Shown here piece after piece: positions 13,481-20,413 of a stretch of 20,413 nt of DNA. Numbering within the stretch: position 1 is the first letter of the stretch; each line of letters begins with the position of its first letter. Source of the stretch: Nitrospinota bacterium (lineage in GTDB: Bacteria; JADFOP01; DATKYB01); contig DATKYB010000106.1 of the NCBI GenBank assembly GCA_035528715.1, positions 1 through 20,413 on the forward strand, given 5' to 3'. The notes under the pieces were generated by a model. That model had not been told where the DNA came from. It saw nothing but the letters and a program-made list of their open reading frames with translations, and did not search any database. The position numbers were made by a program, and so were the translations under genes.

Positions 13481-14471
13481 TTGAATATTCCTTGTTTAAG
13501 AGCCAGCATCTGGCAAGATGTCTTTCTCCATTTTTCAGCAGATCCGGCTCCTGAGTTTTACATATATCCATGACATAGGGACATCGAGGATGAAATTTAC
13601 ATCCAGAAGGGGGTTGGAATATACTCGGAACAGCACCCTTTATCTCGTGCAGATATCTATTTTCTTTCTTGGTACTTGATTCAATTTTGGGTATTGATTT
13701 AAGAAGTTCTTGAGTATAAGGATGTTGGGGATTAAGAAAGAGCTCTTTTGTTTCTGCTTCCTCGGCGACACGTCCTGCATAGATAACAATCACTCTCTGA
13801 GCAGTCTCTGCAATGATTCCAAGATCGTGGGTTATCAGAATAACTGCTGTTCCAAAGTCCTTTTTTAGATTCAGAAGGAGTTCAAGGATCTGGGCTTGAA
13901 TGGTTACATCAAGGGCTGTTGTTGGTTCATCAGCTATTAATATCTTTGGGTGACAGGCAAGGGCGATGGCAATCATGACCCTTTGTCTCATACCTCCACT
14001 GAGCTGGTGAGGATATTCATTTACCCTTCTTTCTGCCTCGGGAATGCCGACAAGTTTTAACATATCAATAGATTTGTCCACAGCATCCCTTTTTTTCAGA
14101 CCCTGATGAAGAGTTAAAACCTCTGATATCTGGTTTCCTATGGTAAAGACGGGATTGAGTGATGTCAAGGGGTCTTGAAATATCATTGAAATCTTATTAC
14201 CCCTGATTTCTCTTACCTCGGAATCAGAGAGTTTAAGGATATCCCTTCCTTCAAAAAGGATTTCACCTTCAACGATCTTGGCAGGGGGATCAGGAATCAG
14301 TTTCAAGATAGATAAGGCAGTAACCGTTTTCCCACAACCTGATTCTCCAACGATCCCCAGTGTCTCTCCCTTTTTAAGAGAGAGGCTAATTCCGTCCACT
14401 GCCTTACCGAGTCCCTCGGAAGTATAGAAATAGGTTTTTAGATTTTTAATGTTTAATAAAGAATCATTCAT
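13443..14471 (-). CDS. Oligopeptide/dipeptide ABC transporter ATP-binding protein (OppD/DppD type)
   Basis: The 342-residue ATPase has Walker A GESGCGKT near residue 38, signature LSGGMRQRV, Walker B ILIADEPTTALD and LITHDLGII, then the OppD-type cysteine-containing tail (CKFHPRCPYVMDIC). It forms the ATPase pair with the next gene. Its ATG overlaps the end of the DUF4911 gene by 8 bp, so it is part of a four- or five-gene transcript that starts with a U32 peptidase. The missing membrane subunits must be elsewhere in the genome. Confidence 0.95.
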   Translation of the reverse strand: MNDSLLNIKNLKTYFYTSEGLGKAVDGISLSLKKGETLGIVGESGCGKTVTALSILKLIPDPPAKIVEGEILFEGRDILKLSDSEVREIRGNKISMIFQDPLTSLNPVFTIGNQISEVLTLHQGLKKRDAVDKSIDMLKLVGIPEAERRVNEYPHQLSGGMRQRVMIAIALACHPKILIADEPTTALDVTIQAQILELLLNLKKDFGTAVILITHDLGIIAETAQRVIVIYAGRVAEEAETKELFLNPQHPYTQELLKSIPKIESSTKKENRYLHEIKGAVPSIFQPPSGCKFHPRCPYVMDICKTQEPDLLKNGERHLARCWLLNKEYSNGKRNGSYLDRG

Positions 14472-14709
14472 AGGACTCGATTTTATCTTTATGGATTATT
14501 TCAAGAAAAGTTTCTTTAGAGATTTCAGATAATATCTTTACTGCTCCAGAATAGAAATATGGAGAGACGTCAAATTCGACTGTGGCCTCTTTAGGGTCTA
14601 TGGTCCTCATGACCATCATTCCTTCATAGGCTTCGATGATGCTATTGATATACATGATATCTTTTTTTTTAACCCGGGCAATAATTTTGATTGTCTTTTT
14701 ATGCTTCAC
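14464..14709 (-). CDS. DUF4911 domain protein
   Basis: The 81-residue protein shows the DUF4911 layout: an N-terminal strand IKIIARVKKKDIMYINSIIE, then AYEGMMVMRTIDPKEATVEF, and a final helix. DUF4911 genes are regularly found beside U32 peptidases, as here, but the function is unknown. It starts with GTG inside the end of the U32 gene (11-bp overlap) and ends inside the OppD-like gene, so translation is coupled on both sides. Confidence 0.82.
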   Translation of the reverse strand: MKHKKTIKIIARVKKKDIMYINSIIEAYEGMMVMRTIDPKEATVEFDVSPYFYSGAVKILSEISKETFLEIIHKDKIESYE

Positions 14710-15931
14710 ATCCTGTCTCTATGCTTATCCTTTTTCTAAGAAGATCATGTTTTTCCAAAGGATGAGCAACACTGATAATAATCTTTTCATTGGGCTGGCC
14801 GAATTCCTTTTTTATTCCATCTTCTGAAAGAATGGTATCTATTTTCGCTGAAAATGTCTTCATATTTCTTCCTATAATTTCAACTTCTTCTTCAAGAAAT
14901 AATTTATTTTTGACCTCAATCTTTACCGTATCCTTACCTAACACTTCAATGACTTTACCTACATATTGGTAATTTTGGAAGGAGAGGAGTTCTTGACTCT
15001 CTTTTTTTACTTGCGAATCGTCGATATAAAACCCTGTGGTAAAACCTCTGTGAGTTGTTTTCTTTAATTCATCGCGCCACTGGGGATTACGCCTATATGT
15101 TCTTGGATCTTTTATATAGTTATTGATAGCTTCTCTATATATCCTGATTACTGTTGCAAGATAATAGATACTCTTCATACGTCCTTCAATCTTAAAGGTA
15201 GTAATACCAACGTCAACCATCTCAGGAATATAATCAATCATACAGAGGTCTTTTGAATTAAAGATATAGGTTCCTCTCTCATCCTCATCAACCATAAAGT
15301 ACTGTCCTGGTCTTTTGCTCTCAACCAAATGGTATTCCCAACGACAGGGTTGAGCACAGTCTCCTCTATTGGAGTCCCTGCCTGTCATGTAACTACTTAA
15401 AAGACACCTTCCTGCATATGAGATACACATCGAGCCATGAACAAGGATTTCCATTTCTGAATGGGTTTTTTCTTTTATCTCTTTTATTTCTTTCAAAGAG
15501 CATTCCCTTGCCAGATTGATCCTTGATATCCCCTGTTTCTCCCAGAATTTTGCGCTGGCCCAGTTTGTGGTATTTGCCTGGGTACTGAGGTGGAGAGGAA
15601 GCTTGGGCACACACTCTTTTGCAACACGAATTATTCCTGGATCAGAGACAATGATGGCATCCGCACCTATTTCATCGAGTTCAGATAAATATTCAGAGAT
15701 ATGAAGAAGGTCTTCATTACGCGAAAAGATATTAACAGTAACATAGACCTTTACCTGTTTTTTGTGGGCGTATTCAATAGCCCTCTTCATCTCTTTTAGT
15801 GAAAAATTTCCAGCCCTTTTTCTCAGATTGAAAGATGTTCCCCCGAGATAAACAGCATCAGCACCATAGTGAATAGCAACTTCAAGTTTTTCCAAATTTC
15901 CTGCTGGAGCCAAAAGCTCAATACTATTCAA
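14699..15931 (-). CDS. U32 family peptidase (TrhP/YegQ-like)
   Basis: The start is set at TTG (15931), preceded by AAGAGGGG with good spacing, so the protein begins with IELLAPAGNLEKLEVAIHYG after three residues and has 410 residues, the family's usual length. A frame reaching 16036 adds a hydrophobic lead that family members lack. The U32 signature is clear: EILVHGSMCISYAGRCLLSS, then CAQPCRWEY with further cysteines. In TrhP and related U32 proteins these cysteines bind an iron-sulfur cluster and the protein takes part in prephenate-dependent tRNA wobble-uridine hydroxylation, so it may be an RNA-modifying protein rather than a protease; this is known of the family, not seen here. Confidence 0.93.
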   Translation of the reverse strand: MNSIELLAPAGNLEKLEVAIHYGADAVYLGGTSFNLRKRAGNFSLKEMKRAIEYAHKKQVKVYVTVNIFSRNEDLLHISEYLSELDEIGADAIIVSDPGIIRVAKECVPKLPLHLSTQANTTNWASAKFWEKQGISRINLARECSLKEIKEIKEKTHSEMEILVHGSMCISYAGRCLLSSYMTGRDSNRGDCAQPCRWEYHLVESKRPGQYFMVDEDERGTYIFNSKDLCMIDYIPEMVDVGITTFKIEGRMKSIYYLATVIRIYREAINNYIKDPRTYRRNPQWRDELKKTTHRGFTTGFYIDDSQVKKESQELLSFQNYQYVGKVIEVLGKDTVKIEVKNKLFLEEEVEIIGRNMKTFSAKIDTILSEDGIKKEFGQPNEKIIISVAHPLEKHDLLRKRISIETGCEA

Positions 15932-16048
15932 AGCTTTTCCCCTCTTTAAGCGTAAAATTAAAAAAATTATAAAGCCATCCATAAAGGAGGTCAAGGAATT
16001 ATGTAATTTTAAGAGGGTCAGGAATAAAATCTGCATTTGATAAAAAGC

Positions 16049-16076
16049 TTGACTGTAAGGAATATCTGTGTTAGAA
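16049..16076 (+). promoter_or_regulatory. Promoter candidate for the lipoprotein gene
   Basis: TTGACT (16049-16054), 16 bp, TTAGAA (16071-16076). The -10 is weak. It lies 53 bp ahead of the lipoprotein start, divergent from the U32 gene. Confidence 0.4.
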
Positions 16077-16128
16077 GAACTTTAATTGAGAGAGCAGGGT
16101 TTTTGTAATTTTTTAGAGGAGAAAAAGT

Positions 16129-16596
16129 ATGTTTCAGATAAAGAAGTTAGGGATTATATATTTTTTTAGCATACTTTCGCTTATTTTGTTTTTTGGCTGT
16201 CAGTCTTACGCTCCTGCGCCTTCCCCCATGCAGACATCTTTAGAAACGGGAAAGTTCAAGGATATTCCTATCCCAGCAAAATTTAAAATCGATAGCGAGA
16301 AATCCTTTGTATTTGAAAACCCTGCCATTAAGGCCGGTGTATTGGTATATACCGGTAGTGGAAAGTCAGCGGAAATTGCAAACTTTTACAAAGAAAATAT
16401 GCCTCAGAATGGATGGAAGCTTGTGAGTAGTTTTGAGTTAAAAGAAGCTGTTCTCAATTATCAAAAGGAAGGTTGGAGTTGTGTAATCAATATAAAGCAG
16501 GAGTTTGAAACAAAAATCATCATAAATGTAGGCCCTACCGAGACCCATCCTGAAATAAAAAAGACCACAGAAGAGGGCTTTAAAGAATTCAAGTAA
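16129..16596 (+). CDS. Predicted lipoprotein of unknown function
   Basis: The 155-residue protein starts with a lipoprotein signal: basic N-terminus MFQIKKLG, hydrophobic stretch, and lipobox LFFGC with the lipidated Cys at residue 24. The mature part follows a pattern I know from Gram-negative envelope lipoproteins: DIPIPAKFKI, FENPAIKAGVLVYTGSG, then FYKENMPQNGWKLVSS, and a final beta strand. Such proteins are probably anchored in the outer membrane; function unknown. AGAGGAG lies 7 bp before the ATG. It has its own promoter and stands alone between the divergent U32 gene and the nucleoside hydrolase. Confidence 0.85.
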   Translation: MFQIKKLGIIYFFSILSLILFFGCQSYAPAPSPMQTSLETGKFKDIPIPAKFKIDSEKSFVFENPAIKAGVLVYTGSGKSAEIANFYKENMPQNGWKLVSSFELKEAVLNYQKEGWSCVINIKQEFETKIIINVGPTETHPEIKKTTEEGFKEFK

Positions 16597-16621
16597 CACC
16601 TTCTTCGAAGATTAACATTCC

Positions 16622-16652
16622 TTGATTTCTGTCCTTGCTTTCTTGATATAAT
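16622..16652 (+). promoter_or_regulatory. Promoter candidate for nucleoside hydrolase-ribokinase pair
   Basis: A perfect TATAAT (16647-16652) with TTGATT (16622-16627) at a longer than ideal 19-bp spacing. The start codon is 44 bp downstream. Confidence 0.45.
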
Positions 16653-16695
16653 TAAAGAAATCCCCTTTTACTCATCATTCTTTAAAGGGCTGTGG

Positions 16696-17643
16696 ATGAG
16701 AACAAGTAAAAGAATCATTTTGGATACAGACCCTGGAATTGATGATGCCTTAGCAATCATATTATCCCTAAGATCTAAAGAATTAAAGGTAGAAGCAATA
16801 ACTACCGTAAGCGGTAATGTCCCTGTTAGTCTCGGCACGAGAAATGTTCGAAGAATTCTGAGATTAATGGGCTTAATGGACTTACCGATGATAGCTGAAG
16901 GTTCTTCACTTCCAATAAAAGAGCCTCCCTTTTGGACTTATGAAATCCACGGAAAGAATGGTCTAGGAGATTTGGACTGTTTTTTTAATGACGATTCAGA
17001 ACTGGATGAGGATTGGATTGTCTCTAGAAAAGCCATAGATTTGATTTTCGAAATGATTGAAAAATATCCCAACGAAATAATCATAGTAACCCTAGGTCCA
17101 TTAACAAATATCGCCTGTGCCATTGAAAAAGATAAGGATAAAATGGATAAAGTTCAAGGGATTATTATGATGGGCGGCGCTGTTGATGTGAAAGGAAATA
17201 TAACCCCTGATGCAGAATTCAATATCTTCTTTGACCCCCATGCAGCAAAGATTGTATTTGATTCTGGAATCCCCATCATAATGGTGGGATTAAACGTAAC
17301 GAGAAAGTGTATCTTGAGAAAGGAAGAGCTGGTTAGAATTACAGAGGGAAAAAGAGAAAAGTTAGAAGAGTTTATTTTAGGTGCAACAGACAGATACATG
17401 GAAATCCATCTTAAAAAAACAGGCAGAGATTACTGTTGTCTTCATGACCCTTTGGCTGTTGGGGTAGCTATAGACCCTACCCTCGTAAAGATGCATAAGA
17501 TGGATATAGATGTGTGTATTGATAAGAAGAGAGGTAAGACTTTTTGTAAAAAGAAAGATTTTCAATCTAAAATTCAAGTTTGTACAGATGTAGATAGTAA
17601 AAGATTTTTAAGACTTTTTTATGAAAGGGTCTTTGTATCATAA
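16696..17643 (+). CDS. Inosine-uridine-preferring nucleoside hydrolase
   Basis: The 315-residue enzyme opens with the IUNH calcium-binding motif DTDPGIDDA (10-18), and later shows [20 protein letters not shown], the nucleoside-binding region, and [10 protein letters not shown] with the last metal ligand. It cleaves the N-glycosidic bond of nucleosides to base and ribose in the cytoplasm. AAAGGG precedes the ATG at good spacing. Its stop overlaps the start of ribokinase as TAATG, so the two products are made together, which fits ribose salvage. Base preference cannot be told; no nucleoside transporter is adjacent. Confidence 0.95.
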   Translation: MRTSKRIILDTDPGIDDALAIILSLRSKELKVEAITTVSGNVPVSLGTRNVRRILRLMGLMDLPMIAEGSSLPIKEPPFWTYEIHGKNGLGDLDCFFNDDSELDEDWIVSRKAIDLIFEMIEKYPNEIIIVTLGPLTNIACAIEKDKDKMDKVQGIIMMGGAVDVKGNITPDAEFNIFFDPHAAKIVFDSGIPIIMVGLNVTRKCILRKEELVRITEGKREKLEEFILGATDRYMEIHLKKTGRDYCCLHDPLAVGVAIDPTLVKMHKMDIDVCIDKKRGKTFCKKKDFQSKIQVCTDVDSKRFLRLFYERVFVS

Positions 17644-18557
17644 TGGCTGGGTTAATTGTTGTAGGCAGCTCCAATACTGACCTTGTAATAAGGGTTGAAA
17701 GGCTCCCTAAAGAAGGAGAGACGATTCTTGGGGAAGAGTTAAAGACTTTTTATGGTGGTAAAGGGGCAAATCAGGCTGTGGCAGCAAGAAAGGGAGGGGC
17801 TGATGTTTTGTTCGTAACGAAACTGGGAAAAGATTCATATGGAGAGAGTTATAAAAAAAATTTGATTCGTCTCGGTATAAGTCCTTCAGGGATAATGTTT
17901 GATGATAAGGCACCTTCAGGCATAGCCTTAATTGCTATCGATAAACAGGGAAAAAACCAGATTGTTGTTTCCCCAGGAGCTAATAGCAGATTACTGCCTA
18001 AGGATATCGATAATATTCAGGATAATTTTTACTCACGAAGGGTTTTGCTTCTTCAATTAGAAATTCCTCAAGAAACGGTGGAACACTCTTTAAAGATTGC
18101 AAAATCGCTATCAGTGAAGACGATTTTAAATCCCGCGCCAGCAAGAAGTCTCTCTGAGGAACTTATGAAAAATGTTGATATCATAACCCCCAATGAGTCA
18201 GAACTGGAAGTATTGACAGGATCTGATGTAAAAGATTTGAAAAGGGCTAAAGAGGCGGGAAGGAGTTTATTAAAGAAAGGGGTATCAAATATAATCATTA
18301 CCCTAGGGGAGAGGGGCGCACTCTTAGTCAACAAGGATGTCATAAGACACTTTCCAGCCTGCAAGGTTAAGGCGGTTGACTCGACAGCAGCAGGAGATGC
18401 CTTCAGTGGTGTTTTAGCTGCATCACTTAGTGAAGGATTTAGCCTGGAAGATGCTATCAAGTATGCGAATGCTGCCGGTGCATTATCAACAACAAAGTAT
18501 GGTGCCCAGCCCTCTTTACCTTGTAAGAAAGAAATAGAAAGTTTTTTAAAAAAATGA
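17643..18557 (+). CDS. rbsK: Ribokinase
   Basis: The 304-residue PfkB-family kinase has the N-terminal [11 protein letters not shown] (38-48), NPAPA (163-167), TPNESELE (182-189), [10 protein letters not shown] and the anion hole/catalytic [11 protein letters not shown] (246-256), where Asp252 is the base. Ribokinase phosphorylates ribose to ribose 5-phosphate with ATP. Cotranslation with the nucleoside hydrolase supplies its substrate. No rbs transport genes are nearby, so nucleosides rather than free ribose are the probable source. A strong terminator follows 11 bp after the stop. Confidence 0.95.
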   Translation: MAGLIVVGSSNTDLVIRVERLPKEGETILGEELKTFYGGKGANQAVAARKGGADVLFVTKLGKDSYGESYKKNLIRLGISPSGIMFDDKAPSGIALIAIDKQGKNQIVVSPGANSRLLPKDIDNIQDNFYSRRVLLLQLEIPQETVEHSLKIAKSLSVKTILNPAPARSLSEELMKNVDIITPNESELEVLTGSDVKDLKRAKEAGRSLLKKGVSNIIITLGERGALLVNKDVIRHFPACKVKAVDSTAAGDAFSGVLAASLSEGFSLEDAIKYANAAGALSTTKYGAQPSLPCKKEIESFLKK

Positions 18558-18568
18558 CTTTTAGAAAA

Positions 18569-18605
18569 TTATAAAGGGCAGGATTAAAAATCCTGCCCTT
18601 TATAA
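18569..18605. terminator. Strong intrinsic terminator after ribokinase
   Basis: A perfect 16-bp stem (18569-18584 with 18590-18605) and 5-nt loop; the stem is GGGCAGGAT-rich inside and TTATAAA at its base. The A/T symmetry at both ends would let it act in both directions, but no long T run follows. Confidence 0.75.
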
Positions 18606-18659
18606 AGTATGAGGAAGTTAAGGAAGGGTGTTTAAATATTCTTCATTGTGACACTTTAT

Positions 18660-19004
18660 CTATTCCCATGCATACACTGGTTTCATAATCGGTTCATAAT
18701 CTGAAGGAAGTGGAAGAGGAAAAGTAATCGCTTCATAAAGCCCTACCCCTGATCTTACGAGTCCATAACCGGCCCCTTTAACCAAACCCGTACAGTATCC
18801 CCATCTGTTCACTTTGCTATCCTTGGAAATGTTTACTGGAATTTCTACTGGACCTGTAAAGAAATTCCCTGTTCCTCTTACAAACTTGTCTCCCATTTTA
18901 TCCGGAAGGCTTTTTTCTGTAGCACTCAGAACATAACTGCTGGATAGCATACTAAGAGCAAAAGCTATAAAGAAAATGAATAAGATTTTCCAAGGTTTTT
19001 TCAT
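18660..19004 (-). CDS. TIGR04073-family exosortase-system-associated protein
   Basis: The 114-residue protein has a signal peptide (about residues 1-28) followed by the family core: KFVRGTGNFFTGPVEIPVNI, WGYCTGLVKGAGYGLVRSGVG, YEAITFPLPLP and the end DYEPIMKPVYAW. I recognise this as TIGR04073, small exported proteins found in genomes with exosortase protein-sorting systems; function unknown. No exosortase is in this window. It has no ribosome binding site of note beyond AGAGCTAAG and lies alone on the minus strand. Confidence 0.85.
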   Translation of the reverse strand: MKKPWKILFIFFIAFALSMLSSSYVLSATEKSLPDKMGDKFVRGTGNFFTGPVEIPVNISKDSKVNRWGYCTGLVKGAGYGLVRSGVGLYEAITFPLPLPSDYEPIMKPVYAWE

Positions 19005-19136
19005 GACTTCTTAGCTCTCCGTTTGAAGGGTTTAACTTCATCATCCTTCTTAATTCTAGTTCATGGCTATCTCTTGCTTTACCTTTTATTTCCTCCTTTC
19101 TTAATATTTTTAAATATAGCCTGAGAATGAATAATT

Positions 19137-20207
19137 TTATATTTCCTTATCACTTTGCTTCATATCTTTTTTAGAGAAAGCGACCTTATTTAACATTTCA
19201 TTGAGTATTTCATTTTCAGCCTCTTCTTTCAATTTCTCCTTTAGCTGAGTTAATTTTTCATAACCTTTTTTATTATCATATATCTTTTCCTGTTCATAAT
19301 GGATGAGAGCGAGATAGTACTCAAGCTCCATTTTAGCGCCTGGTTCCTTACATTCCCTGTTCTCTGTTTGTTCAAGAAGTCTGGTAAAGATTTCAGTGGC
19401 CTCATTCCATCTCTTTAACTCAACAAGGATAATCCCCTTGGTTCTTATGGTATAGATATTTTCAGGATACTCCTTCAATATCTCATCGGTTAAATTCAAT
19501 GCTCTCTCATATAGCTGCTCATTACGATAGATCGTAACCAGTGCTCCCTTTGCCTCAATCCTGGAGTAATTCCCTTGGGCTATTGCCAGCTGTATTTCAT
19601 TAATCCCCTTTTGACGCTCATCATCAAAAAAGGGCAGAAACCAGAGCACCTGAGATTTCACACTCCTCCAGTATTTATAAACCCCTAATCCATAATAGGC
19701 ATCATAAAGCTCTGGATTTAAACTTAATGCCTTCTCTAAGCAATTGACTCCCCTTTCAGCATCTACAAATGCTCCAAACCATTTACCCTTTTCACTCTTG
19801 TGGATAGCCCTATATCCATATGCTCCACCAAGGTAAAAATAGGCCAGGTCATTCTCTTTATCCTTCTTAACCAGCTTCTCTCCCTTTTTAATGGCCTCAT
19901 TTATATAAAAATCAAATTTATCATTAAAGACTGTGGTTCTGTAATCCTGCATAAGGGCTTTATAAAGGGCAGCCGTATAAAAATAGCCTATGGGGTTTTC
20001 TCTATCTAAATCTATAATATTTTGAAAAGCCCGCAGTGCTTCGTCTATTTCCTCCTTATTGACCTTATCAATACCTGTTTGAATGAGCGTGTCCAATTGG
20101 TTGTCTATTTCTTCTTGAGCATAAAGAAAGGACGGAGCGAGAAGCCCTATGCATATGAAAAATATGATTGAAATTCTTAGTATATTAAAACATCTTGATA
20201 TTTTCAT
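19137..20207 (-). CDS. Secreted tetratricopeptide-repeat protein
   Basis: The 356-residue protein has a signal peptide (hydrophobic ISIIFFICIGLLAPSF, cleavage after about residue 30 in LYAQ) and divergent helical repeats: EIDEALRAFQNIIDLDRENP, then NCLEKALSLNPELYDAYYGL, then YERALNLTDEILKEYPENIY and WNEATEIFTRLLEQ. A central GVYKYWRS and LPFFDDERQKG stretch looks conserved within a particular envelope TPR family. It probably works in the periplasm as a binding scaffold. AAAAGAGGGAC precedes the ATG. It shares no close similarity with the eight-repeat TPR protein at 5603-6589. Confidence 0.88.
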   Translation of the reverse strand: MKISRCFNILRISIIFFICIGLLAPSFLYAQEEIDNQLDTLIQTGIDKVNKEEIDEALRAFQNIIDLDRENPIGYFYTAALYKALMQDYRTTVFNDKFDFYINEAIKKGEKLVKKDKENDLAYFYLGGAYGYRAIHKSEKGKWFGAFVDAERGVNCLEKALSLNPELYDAYYGLGVYKYWRSVKSQVLWFLPFFDDERQKGINEIQLAIAQGNYSRIEAKGALVTIYRNEQLYERALNLTDEILKEYPENIYTIRTKGIILVELKRWNEATEIFTRLLEQTENRECKEPGAKMELEYYLALIHYEQEKIYDNKKGYEKLTQLKEKLKEEAENEILNEMLNKVAFSKKDMKQSDKEI

Positions 20208-20413
20208 TTTTGTCCCTCTTTTCTTATCTTTTATCTCTTTTATCGGCTATACAAATGCCATATCCATACCATGAAGCAAAAAAAACTTTTTTTATTAATA
20301 ACCTACTTTATTACAATAACTTAGAATGAATATTTGATTTTTGAAAAAAGAAATGCTTAAGACTTTCTGAGTTAAAAAAAAACACCCATGAGATAAAACG
20401 ATTTTATTAAATG
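20208..20413. other. Right-edge non-coding sequence
   Basis: About 200 bp of AT-rich DNA upstream of the TPR gene. I see no gene, RNA or clear promoter; the window ends in ATG preceded by an AT-rich tract, which is not enough to call a start. Confidence 0.5.

Overview
The window is AT-rich bacterial DNA with closely packed, often overlapping genes and tRNAs that encode their own CCA ends. Several families here (U32 peptidase next to DUF4911, the TIGR04073 exosortase-associated protein, PilZ proteins, a B12-type radical SAM protein, a DUF6868 relic) are typical of Deltaproteobacteria-like or related deep-branching Gram-negative lineages. That placement is inferred from family content only; I cannot name a genus.

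Left part (1-7870) is accessory DNA. It opens with the 5' part of a FAD/NAD(P)-binding flavoprotein gene on the minus strand. Two tRNA genes then lie back to back with their 3' ends pointing outward: tRNA-Leu(CAA) on the minus strand (3772-3858) and tRNA-Ala(GGC) on the plus strand (4350-4425), with one coiled-coil gene between them. Each tRNA has a second, partial copy of its 3' half some 2.7-3.3 kb away in direct orientation (1093-1148 for Leu, 7676-7721 for Ala). In both cases the copy starts at the anticodon loop, which is the classic footprint of tyrosine-recombinase integration. No integrase is present. The Leu-side segment holds a B12-binding radical SAM protein, a strong promoter driving a candidate 66-nt RNA, a broken DUF6868 gene and an IS3-like end. 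The Ala-side segment holds an operon of XRE regulator, secreted eight-repeat TPR protein, secreted unknown and P-II protein, then a candidate small RNA with a C-rich loop and a PilZ protein. The Ala-side repeat is 191 bp long and is followed by a second XRE regulator/secreted protein operon, so the site may hold a tandem array of small related elements.

Right part (8846-20207) looks like ordinary chromosome: class II fructose-1,6-bisphosphatase (glpX); a plus-strand run of PilZ, FUN14-like, ADP-ribosylglycohydrolase relic and YjbQ; a convergent minus-strand run of U32 peptidase, DUF4911, two oligopeptide-ABC ATPases and a sirtuin; a lipoprotein; a nucleoside hydrolase-ribokinase pair that would turn nucleosides into ribose 5-phosphate; and, after a strong terminator, a TIGR04073 protein and a secreted TPR protein on the minus strand.

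The most unusual features are the paired divergent tRNA-anchored mini-islands without integrase, and the two terminator-ended small-RNA candidates inside them.
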